Origin: Chloroflexi bacterium RBG_16_64_32 | GTDB taxonomy: Bacteria > Chloroflexota > Dehalococcoidia > SM23-28-2 > RBG-16-64-32 | Length of the DNA stretch: 11,751 nucleotides | Direction: 5' to 3' | Assembly (NCBI GenBank): GCA_001795235.1 | Contig: MGNZ01000053.1 | Span: 2,254-14,004 of the forward strand | Shown here: piece by piece, positions 1-6,104 of the stretch | Layout: each line of letters starts with the position of its first letter | How positions within the stretch are numbered: the first letter of the stretch is position 1 | Program-made: the position numbers and the translations under genes | The notes under the pieces: model-generated | What the model was told of the DNA's origin: nothing | Seen by the model: only the letters and a program-made list of their open reading frames with translations | The model's database searches: none

Positions 1-45
1 GCCTCGAATGAGGCGGCCGCCGAGATCAGCGCGTTGAACCCGTAG
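1..45 (+). CDS. Possible 3' end of an upstream gene (partial)
   Basis: Frame 1 is open from the window edge to a TAG at 43-45 and would encode 14 residues ending in EISALNP. The composition looks protein-like, and the stop lies 37 bases before the next start, with that gene's ribosome site in between. That fits the tail of an upstream gene in the same operon. Fourteen codons are too few to name a family, and an open frame of this length can occur by chance. Confidence 0.35.
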   Translation, partial: ASNEAAAEISALNP

Positions 46-82
46 AAGCGGGATAGCCACAGTCGAAAGGAGCTAGGGACCC

Positions 83-1081
83 ATGGATAACCTTAAACGC
101 AGAGCCACAGCCGCCCTGTTCGTTCTGCTCGCGGCGCTGGCCCTCATCGCCCTCGCCGCAACCGCCTGCGGCGGCGACGACGGCGATGGAGCTGAGCCGA
201 CCGAGGAGCCGGCCGCAACGGCAGAGCAGCCTACGGACGAGCCGACTGTCGCGGTGACAGTGGTACCACAGGAAACGCCCGCGGAGGCCCCAGAGATTTC
301 GTTCCAGGCGGCGTCCGGCGCCATCACGGTGGACGGTGACGCCTCCGACTGGGCCGGCATCGACGGCGCGACCGTGCCTATGGAGCAGATTGAGATCCCG
401 GCGGGAGTGGACTGGGACGAGCCCGGACCCCTTGACCCCATCGAGGTGACGCTGAAGGTGGCCACGGATGCGAACAACCTTTACGTGCTGCTTGAGGTGC
501 CGGACGACTACGATTTTGCTGGCCCTGTCCCTCCCGACACTAATAATCACAACCTCTCGGCAGCGGCAGCCGTGATGTTCCTGATCGATGAGGGCGCCGG
601 GCCCCACATGGGCACGGCCGCTGAGGACCTCGAGGCCAGCCTGGGCATGGTTGACATCTGGCACTGGGAGCTTGACTGCGGTCCCGGCGAGATGTCCGGC
701 GGCGGCGACCCGGGCGGAGGCGACGACCCCGACTGCAACCTGGACGACGAGTACGCAACGGAACCCGAGGCGCGGGAGGACGACGGCAAGGTCGTTGAGA
801 ATTCGGGCGCTGCACCGAACGCCACCGGCGAGAACACCCTTGCCGGAGTCTGGGAGCACACGGCCCGCGCGGAGGGCGCCGGCGCGGCCGGCACCTGGAT
901 ATTCGAGATGTCCAGGCCCCTCCAGACCGGTGACGCTGAGGACGCCCAGTTCGCCAGCGGTGGTACGGCACTCGTGGCGCTCGCCTACTTCGATGCCGAC
1001 GAGACGCTGGAAGGCTGGACTGATACGGGGCACCTGGAGAGCAGCTCGGAGAACGGCTGGATAGAGGTGACACTCCCCTAG
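83..1081 (+). CDS. Lipoprotein with EB_dh/DOMON-type (heme-binding gamma-subunit-like) domain
   Basis: A 332-residue predicted lipoprotein. It opens with a basic N-terminus, a hydrophobic stretch (about residues 8-28) and a lipobox ending at Cys29, then an acidic Pro/Thr/Glu-rich linker (about 31-70). Residues 71-332 resemble the ethylbenzene-dehydrogenase-type heme domain: an ITVDGDASDW opening, a VTLKVATDANNLYVLLEVPDD strand pair (about 122-142), and a Met176 followed by VDIWHWE (190-196). That last pair matches the Met plus VNIWQWK of the gamma subunit encoded at 3071-4042. In EbdC, Met and Lys bind heme b; here Met176 is retained, and His317 in the C-terminal TGHLESS stretch is the best guess for a second ligand. 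Cys199 and Cys218 flank a Gly/Asp-rich insert and could form a disulfide. No CXXCH motif is present. The start is supported by AAAGGAG at 66-72. Inference: a surface electron-transfer or heme protein working with the nearby oxidoreductase. It could instead be a CBM9-like sugar-binding domain. Confidence 0.78.
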   Translation: MDNLKRRATAALFVLLAALALIALAATACGGDDGDGAEPTEEPAATAEQPTDEPTVAVTVVPQETPAEAPEISFQAASGAITVDGDASDWAGIDGATVPMEQIEIPAGVDWDEPGPLDPIEVTLKVATDANNLYVLLEVPDDYDFAGPVPPDTNNHNLSAAAAVMFLIDEGAGPHMGTAAEDLEASLGMVDIWHWELDCGPGEMSGGGDPGGGDDPDCNLDDEYATEPEAREDDGKVVENSGAAPNATGENTLAGVWEHTARAEGAGAAGTWIFEMSRPLQTGDAEDAQFASGGTALVALAYFDADETLEGWTDTGHLESSSENGWIEVTLP

Positions 1082-1098
1082 CATGTTCCTTTCGCTGG

Positions 1099-1131
1099 GC
1101 CACCCGGGCGGCCCCGAGCCGCCCGGGTGGC
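1099..1131 (+). terminator. GC-rich perfect hairpin between two plus-strand genes
   Basis: A perfect 14-bp inverted repeat (1099-1112 with 1118-1131) closes a 5-base loop, starting 17 bases after the stop of the lipoprotein gene. No T-run follows, so it is not a classical intrinsic terminator. It may be a weak or factor-dependent terminator, or a 3'-end-stabilising hairpin that separates expression of the two genes. Confidence 0.5.
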
Positions 1132-1155
1132 GCTACCCCTCGGTCATATGCGCAC

Positions 1156-1160
1156 AGGAG
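1156..1160 (+). promoter_or_regulatory. Ribosome binding site that decides the start at 1166
   Basis: AGGAG lies 5 bases before the ATG at 1166. The in-frame GTG at 1127 lies inside the hairpin arm at 1118-1131 and has no ribosome site. The ATG at 1148 has none either, so 1166 is preferred. Confidence 0.65.
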
Positions 1161-1165
1161 CGGAG

Positions 1166-1801
1166 ATGACAGGCACAACCCGAACGAAGCGCTCCATCCT
1201 CAGGCCCCTGGCTTTCAGCCTCGGCGCCACCCTGGCCGTGCTGGTGCTGCTGGTCGCCGGGTGGCTGCTCTGGATCGCGCTGCGTCCCCCGCCCGAAGGC
1301 TTCGCGCCCACGACCGGCGAGGCCGCGGGCGCCGCCGGCCAGCCGCCGGGCGCAGACCAGTACACCATCGACGCCAGAAGCCGTGAGGACTGGGCCTACT
1401 TCTCCTTCTCGGACGGGAGGGTGGTGGCCACGTCGCGGGAGAGCCTCGACTGGGACCTGGCGTTACGCCGCACCGACAACCTCACGAACGGCGGCGAGAC
1501 GAATCCCCAGGGCCTCGGCGGCGCCGTCGACCTGGGGGAGGTCCCGCTCGAGGAGGCGAGCCCGCTTGCGGACGGATACCCTGGCGACGCGACCGACGAC
1601 GAACGCGGCCTTGAGAACCCAGCCCTCAACAAGTGGTACAGCTACAACTGGACCACCCATGTCATCACGAGCAAGAACCACACCTACGCTCTTCGCACCG
1701 CAACGGGTGAGGTCGCGCTGCTGACATTCGTCTCGTACTACTGCGATGACGGCTCTTCCGGATGCATCACGTTCCGATACCTCTATCCCATCGAGCCCTA
1801 G
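1166..1801 (+). CDS. HmuY-like (putative heme-binding) membrane-anchored protein
   Basis: A 211-residue protein. A basic N-terminus and one hydrophobic segment (about residues 15-39) act as signal or anchor, followed by a Pro/Gly/Ala-rich linker (about 40-64) and an extracellular beta-rich domain (65-211). The domain carries features I associate with the HmuY family: YTIDAR, then W-x-YFSF-x-DG-x-VV (76-87), S-x-DWDLALRR (93-102), TNGG (107-110), a KWYSYNWTTHVITSKNHTY stretch (156-174), LRTATGEVALLTFVSYY (176-192) and a final ITFRY. HmuY proteins are heme-binding surface proteins best known from Bacteroidota. His165 and His172 are visible candidates for heme ligation, though I cannot align them to the known HmuY histidines. 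Cys193 and Cys200 probably form a disulfide. The gene follows the heme-domain lipoprotein, separated by a hairpin. Inference: heme capture or holding at the cell surface. The fold assignment comes from recalled motifs only. Confidence 0.68.
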   Translation: MTGTTRTKRSILRPLAFSLGATLAVLVLLVAGWLLWIALRPPPEGFAPTTGEAAGAAGQPPGADQYTIDARSREDWAYFSFSDGRVVATSRESLDWDLALRRTDNLTNGGETNPQGLGGAVDLGEVPLEEASPLADGYPGDATDDERGLENPALNKWYSYNWTTHVITSKNHTYALRTATGEVALLTFVSYYCDDGSSGCITFRYLYPIEP

Positions 1802-2059
1802 CCCTTCCATGGGCGAAGGGTGCGATGCCAGGTAGGCGCACGAGGGAGTAGCTGCGGGCCGCCTTCAGGGTTGTGGACCAATCGCAAGCGAGGTTGGCGT
1901 AGCGGCAGCGAGGTAGATGGCACGGCCGCCACGTCTAGACCATGGCCCGGCGCCTGAAGGCGCCACCGCAACGGGTCGACGGGGTTATTGCGACGTTGCA
2001 GCTCGGCCGCATGATATAGAGTACGGGTCAGCGAGACCGGCGCGAAGGTTCTCGCGGCT
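1802..2059. other. Intergenic region between convergent genes
   Basis: No convincing gene is seen here. It contains short hairpins: 1802-1807 with 1815-1820 (6 bp, loop 7), 1949-1954 with 1959-1964 (6 bp, TGAA loop) and 2041-2045 with 2052-2056 (5 bp, loop 6). There is also a 10-base inverted repeat, CGCCTTCAGG at 1860-1869 against its complement at 1953-1962. None has a T-run. These may end transcription from both sides, but no single strong terminator is visible. Confidence 0.45.
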
Positions 2060-3067
2060 CTACGCGGTCGCGGCCGGATGGGGCGCCGTCCAGGGGACGG
2101 CGCGGCTGAGGAACGCCACGCCAAGCAGCAGCAGCAGGTGCTGATACGTGGCCTCCGGCATGTAGCCGGCGAGCAGCACGAGAAGCAGTCCGGCGGCCGT
2201 CCAGAAGCCGTCGCCGCTGCGCCAGCAGGCCATCAGCGTGAGCAGGTACAGCGCCAGGGCCAGGAGATAGACGGGGAAGGGGAGAATCAGGCTGAGGCCG
2301 GTGGTCCATAGGGCCAGGATGGCCATCGTAGAGTATGGGGACAGGCCGGCGAAGATGAGCACCAGCAGCACTGTCGCTACCGCTGCCAGGCCCGCCGTAC
2401 CCACCCGTCGCCGGCGGGGAAGGCCCCAGGCCCAGAAGGCGACGGCCGCGGCCGCCACCGCCAGGACCTCGCCCAGACGCAGCACTGAGATGCTAAGAGG
2501 CGGCACCGCCCCGTAATCGAATATCCGGTAGAACAGGTGGCTCAAGACATAGTACTGGTACGAGAGGTAGGCGGCCACGATTAGGGCCAGGGCCAGTCTG
2601 TCGCCGAACGTCCGGTTTGCCTCCCGGGCGAAAACGAGGCCCACGGCTCCCACCAGGAGAGCGGCGGCCACACCGAATACGGCGTCCGCGGTGGGCGAGT
2701 CCGTTGTCAGGCTCAGAGCGAGGCCCGACAGCATAGCTACCGAGAGTCCGATGAGAGCCAGTTGTGCCGGTCCCCTCTCCATGCGTCGAGCCAGCGAGGC
2801 CAGGACAACGACGGCCAGCGCTATCGCCAGGAGAGAGGCGAAGTTGAAGGCGATAGAGCCAAGGAATGAGGCCGACTCGAAGGCACGGGTTACCACGCCT
2901 TCCTTAGGCAAGTGCACGCCAATGCGGGTGACCAGGCGCAGCAGCAGGGTCTCCACAAGGGCAGCTCCTAGCAGGACAGCCGTAAGCTGCCGCAGCCCTT
3001 CCGCAGTCAGGGCGGGGCGCGGTAGTCGCGTGGCGACCGCCAGGCGCGGTGCGACTCCCTCCAACAT
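2060..3067 (-). CDS. Polytopic membrane protein at the 3' end of the oxidoreductase operon
   Basis: A 335-residue integral membrane protein with about nine to ten hydrophobic segments and short loops. I do not recognise a named family. It is not NarI-like: NarI is a smaller five-helix protein with paired heme-ligating histidines, and I see no such pattern. The few visible histidines include one in LSHLFYRIFDYG and one in the last helical hairpin (TYQHLLLLLG). The ATG lies only 3 bases after the gamma-subunit stop, and its ribosome site (GAGG, 3075-3078) sits inside the end of that gene, so the two are probably translationally coupled. Being last in the operon and fully membranous, it is a candidate for linking the external enzyme to the quinone pool, or for anchoring or assembling it. 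That is inference from position; a transporter is also possible. Confidence 0.85.
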   Translation of the reverse strand: MLEGVAPRLAVATRLPRPALTAEGLRQLTAVLLGAALVETLLLRLVTRIGVHLPKEGVVTRAFESASFLGSIAFNFASLLAIALAVVVLASLARRMERGPAQLALIGLSVAMLSGLALSLTTDSPTADAVFGVAAALLVGAVGLVFAREANRTFGDRLALALIVAAYLSYQYYVLSHLFYRIFDYGAVPPLSISVLRLGEVLAVAAAAVAFWAWGLPRRRRVGTAGLAAVATVLLVLIFAGLSPYSTMAILALWTTGLSLILPFPVYLLALALYLLTLMACWRSGDGFWTAAGLLLVLLAGYMPEATYQHLLLLLGVAFLSRAVPWTAPHPAATA

Positions 3068-3070
3068 GGT

Positions 3071-4042
3071 CTATCCTCTCTGCCGCTGTCTGCCGTACAG
3101 AGCCAGCACCAGGGTCAGCGCCACCGCCCCCAACACCACGGCCACGATGATCCAGACTGTGACGCCGCCGCTCCCCTCGGCCACGTCCGGTGACACCTCC
3201 AGCGTGAGGAACTGGGACACGGACTTCATGCCGTCCCGCTCGTCACTTGCTCCGTCCCAGGCCGCGAAGGCGACGTTGGTGCTATCGCCCTCGGCGAACT
3301 GGGAGTAGTCGCCGTCGACCGACATTTCACGCGCGAACAGCACGCGCCAGTGACCGTCACGCCATTCCCCTGCGCCGTTGACGATCTGGTCGGACGTCTG
3401 AGTCAGAGTACCGAAGCTGCCCGCCAGCAGGTTGTCTATCGGGGTTTCCCGCTCCGTTTGGGCAAAGACGTTGCCCAAGGCGCGCGCGGGATAGAAGACG
3501 TCCTCGTCTTCGAAGGGGTAGAGGTCGACGCTGGCGTTAGGGTAGGTGTCCTCCACGTCCACGAATCCCTCGTCAATGTCCGTCTGCCAGGCGGCCTTCC
3601 ATTGCCAGATGTTCACCGGGGCGTTTGGATCGCCCATACAGAACGCGGGTATGGTCTCGCCGGGAGTCACGGGGAACTGCACGGCCGCCGCGTCGCTGAA
3701 CTCCGTCTGGCTACTTACCAGCGAGTCCTCGCTGTCGTCCTCCCACTCCATCAGCACGTACAAGCGCTCGTCGTCATGGAGGGCGCGGGCGGTGATGGTG
3801 CGGTCGCCGCCCGCCTTAGGCGGCACGACGGTTTGAGCGCTGAGCGGTACCTCCACGGGGTTGGCCCGCGACCATACCGTGTCGAAGGGGTCGTCAGCGG
3901 GTACCTGCGCCTCGCTTCGTTTGGCCACCAGAGTGACCGTTTGCGAAGAGGCCAGCCGCATGTCGCTTACCGTGAGCCCCACGGCCACCATCAGCGCCAG
4001 CAGCGTGATCCCCAGGACCGTCCATCTTCTACTGGTGCGCAT
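3071..4042 (-). CDS. Gamma subunit, heme-b-binding EB_dh-type, membrane-anchored (NxrC/EbdC/SerC-like)
   Basis: A 323-residue exported protein. It has an N-terminal signal segment (about residues 7-25), an EB_dh-type domain (about 36-285) and a C-terminal hydrophobic helix (about 295-317) ending in a basic YGRQRQRG tail, so the domain should face outward with the tail in the cytoplasm. Family hallmarks are RALHDDERLYVLMEWEDD (86-103), CMGDP followed by VNIWQWKA (135-150) and GMKSVSQFLTLEV (271-283). In ethylbenzene dehydrogenase the gamma subunit binds heme b through Met and Lys; Met136 and Lys273 are the matching candidates. The soluble EbdC and SerC lack this C-terminal anchor. No CXXCH c-heme motif is present, unlike the di-heme gamma subunit reported for anammox NXR. 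The second of two adjacent ATGs is chosen on ribosome-site spacing. The gene follows the chaperone by 19 bases. Role: relays electrons between the beta subunit and a membrane or external partner. Confidence 0.85.
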   Translation of the reverse strand: MRTSRRWTVLGITLLALMVAVGLTVSDMRLASSQTVTLVAKRSEAQVPADDPFDTVWSRANPVEVPLSAQTVVPPKAGGDRTITARALHDDERLYVLMEWEDDSEDSLVSSQTEFSDAAAVQFPVTPGETIPAFCMGDPNAPVNIWQWKAAWQTDIDEGFVDVEDTYPNASVDLYPFEDEDVFYPARALGNVFAQTERETPIDNLLAGSFGTLTQTSDQIVNGAGEWRDGHWRVLFAREMSVDGDYSQFAEGDSTNVAFAAWDGASDERDGMKSVSQFLTLEVSPDVAEGSGGVTVWIIVAVVLGAVALTLVLALYGRQRQRG

Positions 4043-4047
4043 CATCG

Positions 4048-4053
4048 CCTCCT
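4048..4053 (-). promoter_or_regulatory. Ribosome binding site of the gamma-subunit gene
   Basis: A full AGGAGG lies 2 bases before the ATG at 4045 and 5 bases before the adjacent ATG at 4042. The spacing favours 4042. The difference is one residue. Confidence 0.6.
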
Positions 4054-4061
4054 GGCCCCAC

Positions 4062-4817
4062 TTACTGGCACTCTTCGGCGGCGGGGCAGCTGAACTCCTC
4101 TCCGCTCTGCCTCCGCCACTCCGGGTTGACCGAGACGGCTTCCGGCTGCGCTCTGAGGAAGCGAACCTCGGTCTTCAGAAACACCTCAGTGAGGGAGGCC
4201 ACGCATTCGAAGTAGCCTCCACCGGCCGTCTGTCTGAGGCGCTGCGTGAACTGATCCGCCCACCGTCCCAGGTGGTCCTGCATGAACTTCCGCTGTGTAT
4301 CGCGGCAGACACGGACTTTGGCCGGACCGTGGTGGGTGAGGGCGTAGGCCTCCTTGTAGGCCAGAAAGTACATGAACTCCAACTCCACGCTCATGTGGTC
4401 CAGCCGCTCTCTTTCCGCCATTTCCAGTCCGAAGGCACGGAAAAAGCCAGCGATATCGCTCAGCTCTTGGGTCTCCTGGAAGACGTCGCGGCACGTGTAG
4501 ACCGTCTCGCACGGCGGGCAGTCCAGGGACAAGATGTGTGTAAATACCCGCCGGTGCTCGGTCTGAAGCCGGGAGGCGTTCGCGGTCTGAAGGTGCCCGG
4601 CGAGCGCTGTCAGTAGGGGCGCCAGCTCTGCCGACAGGTCCGCGGGCAGTTCCGCTGCCGCCTGTTGGGCTTGAGGGAGGTCGGCCTCCAGCAGGGCCGT
4701 GAACGATTCTTGGCTGGGGAAAGCTAGAGCCTGTGATAGGAGCTGGTACAGGGCGCTGCGGGCGAGCGCTTGAACGACCGCCTTTTCCTTTCGCTCATGC
4801 TTCGTTTGCGTTACCAC
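4062..4817 (-). CDS. TorD/NarJ-family molybdoenzyme chaperone
   Basis: A 251-residue soluble, largely helical protein of the TorD/DmsD/NarJ type. These cytoplasmic chaperones bind the apo catalytic subunit, help insert the molybdenum cofactor and delay Tat export until folding is complete. Visible signs are an N-terminal ALARSALYQLLSQALAFPS helix (17-35), a central IAGFFRAFGLE (122-132), the HMSVELEFMYFLAYKEA core (141-157) and KFMQDHLGRWADQF (177-190). The start is GTG at 4817, supported by GAGG 8 bases upstream overlapping the beta-subunit stop; the two genes are 11 bases apart. An oddity is seven cysteines, including a CPPC pair (100-103), Cys109 and a CPAAEEC tail (244-250). It sits between beta and gamma genes, the arrangement also seen in ser/clr/ddh-type operons (A-B-D-C). 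Confidence 0.88.
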   Translation of the reverse strand: MVTQTKHERKEKAVVQALARSALYQLLSQALAFPSQESFTALLEADLPQAQQAAAELPADLSAELAPLLTALAGHLQTANASRLQTEHRRVFTHILSLDCPPCETVYTCRDVFQETQELSDIAGFFRAFGLEMAERERLDHMSVELEFMYFLAYKEAYALTHHGPAKVRVCRDTQRKFMQDHLGRWADQFTQRLRQTAGGGYFECVASLTEVFLKTEVRFLRAQPEAVSVNPEWRRQSGEEFSCPAAEECQ

Positions 4818-4828
4818 CGGGCCGTCCT

Positions 4829-6061
4829 CTAGATGGAGTTCTGGAACTGCTGGGGCCGCTCGTAGAAGGGCTCGCGCACGGACAGGCGCACGACCTCGTT
4901 GTCATTCTTGTCGAACCCAATCGCCGTGTCGTTGAAGAGCTCCGTGCCCTCCAGCTTCTCACCCTCTTCGATCGCGTATCGGAAGATGATAGTCTGGCTG
5001 GCCCGGAATAGCTGGAGAACGGCCAGAAGCTCGCGAGACGGGTTCGTATATCTGTCGATCGCCTCGTCGACGCCGGGACCGAACATCTGCCGCAGGTAGG
5101 GACGGGGAACCCAGCGGGGCGGGATGTAGTAGATGTTGGGCTCCGTTCCGAACTGGGGGTAGAGAGGCAGGGCTACCCTCTCCACGCGGGTCAGGAAATA
5201 GAGGGGGTTGTTGCGATCCTCAGCCCATTCGCCGTCCTCAACCCGCACCAGCCCCTGCAGGCGAATCTTGCCAATGCAGGTCGACACGCAGCGCGTCTCC
5301 ATCGGCAGGCCCCCCGTCAGGGGGTCGCTCCCCTCAACCCTGGGGTAGCATGCCACACACTTTTCGCTAACCCTGGTGGTGGGCCGGTACATGGGCTTCT
5401 TGTAGGGGCACTGCTCCACGCACTTGCGGTAGCCGCGGCAGCGCTGCTGGTCGATGAGGACAATTCCGTCCTCCGGCCGCTTGTAGATAGCGTTGCGGGG
5501 ACAGGCCGCAATGCAGCCTGGGTAGGTGCAGTGGTTGCAGATGCGCTGCAGATAGAAGAACCAGGTCTTGTGCTCGGGAAGCTGCGTGGCCTCGAGATGG
5601 CTCTCGTTGGGGACCCCCACGGCGCCCATGGCCGTGTCCTCGTAGATGTTGGGTGCGGTCCATTCCTCGTCGCTCGGCAGGTAGCCCAGGGCGTGCTCGT
5701 TGCCTTTATCGGCAGCCGCCTCGAAGATCGTCTTCCCGTTGTAGACGCCGTAAGGCTGGCGATCGCCAAGCTGGGAGCTGTTCCAGGCCTGGCCGCCGGG
5801 GTTCGCCTCCTCCAGGAGCTGAAGCAGCTTGACGTCCCAGTGGTGGGGATAGCCGCCGTAGGGCTTGGTCTCCACGTTGTTCCACCACATGAACTCCTGG
5901 CCGCGGCTGAAGGTCCAGGTGGACTTGCAGGACATGGTGCAGGTCTGGCAGGCGATACAGCGGTTGATGTTGAACACCGCAGCGAATTGCCGTTCGGGAT
6001 GGGCTTCCTCGAAGCGGTAGTCCATCTCCCGTCCCAGTTGCCAGTTGTATACTTGGGCCAT
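4829..6061 (-). CDS. nxrB-like: Iron-sulfur beta subunit, NxrB/NarH-like
   Basis: A 410-residue electron-transfer subunit with four ferredoxin-type cysteine groups: Cys35-x2-Cys38-x2-Cys41-x3-Cys45; Cys175-x2-Cys178-x4-Cys183-x3-Cys187; Cys208-x5-Cys214-x3-Cys218; and Cys235-x2-Cys238-x19-Cys258-x3-Cys262. In the third group Tyr211 (CRGYRKC) occupies the place of the missing fourth cysteine, as Trp does in NarH, implying one [3Fe-4S] and three [4Fe-4S] clusters. The N-terminal VYNWQLGREMDY, STWTFSRGQEFMWWNNVE (47-64) and KPYGGYPHHWDVKLLQLL (66-83) are, from memory, very close to Nitrospira NxrB, which is of similar length (about 430 aa). It has no signal peptide, so it should be carried out by Tat with the alpha subunit. 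GTG at 6070 is also in frame, but the ribosome site favours ATG at 6061. It follows the alpha gene by 43 bases. Confidence 0.93.
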   Translation of the reverse strand: MAQVYNWQLGREMDYRFEEAHPERQFAAVFNINRCIACQTCTMSCKSTWTFSRGQEFMWWNNVETKPYGGYPHHWDVKLLQLLEEANPGGQAWNSSQLGDRQPYGVYNGKTIFEAAADKGNEHALGYLPSDEEWTAPNIYEDTAMGAVGVPNESHLEATQLPEHKTWFFYLQRICNHCTYPGCIAACPRNAIYKRPEDGIVLIDQQRCRGYRKCVEQCPYKKPMYRPTTRVSEKCVACYPRVEGSDPLTGGLPMETRCVSTCIGKIRLQGLVRVEDGEWAEDRNNPLYFLTRVERVALPLYPQFGTEPNIYYIPPRWVPRPYLRQMFGPGVDEAIDRYTNPSRELLAVLQLFRASQTIIFRYAIEEGEKLEGTELFNDTAIGFDKNDNEVVRLSVREPFYERPQQFQNSI

Positions 6062-6066
6062 CGTCG

Positions 6067-6073
6067 TCACCTC
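6067..6073 (-). promoter_or_regulatory. Ribosome binding site that decides the beta-subunit start
   Basis: GAGGTGA ends 5 bases before the ATG at 6061. It overlaps the alternative GTG at 6070-6068, making that start unlikely and shortening the protein by three residues to 410. Confidence 0.65.
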
Positions 6074-6104
6074 GGGCTGGAGTCAGGCATTGCCGGCGTA
6101 GCGG

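Noticed and set aside
26..1084. Long minus-strand open frame opposite the lipoprotein gene
   Set aside because: Composition is antisense-like (Arg/Val/Gly/His rich), with no family motif or ribosome site. The plus-strand frame has a signal peptide, lipobox and recognisable domain.
1127..1165. Upstream GTG and ATG starts for the HmuY-like gene
   Set aside because: The GTG lies in a hairpin arm and neither has a ribosome site. AGGAG precedes the ATG at 1166.
1798..2124. Minus-strand open frame of 108 codons spanning the convergent intergenic region
   Set aside because: It overlaps the 3' end of the membrane protein in another frame and has Pro/Arg-rich, out-of-frame-like composition and no recognisable motif.
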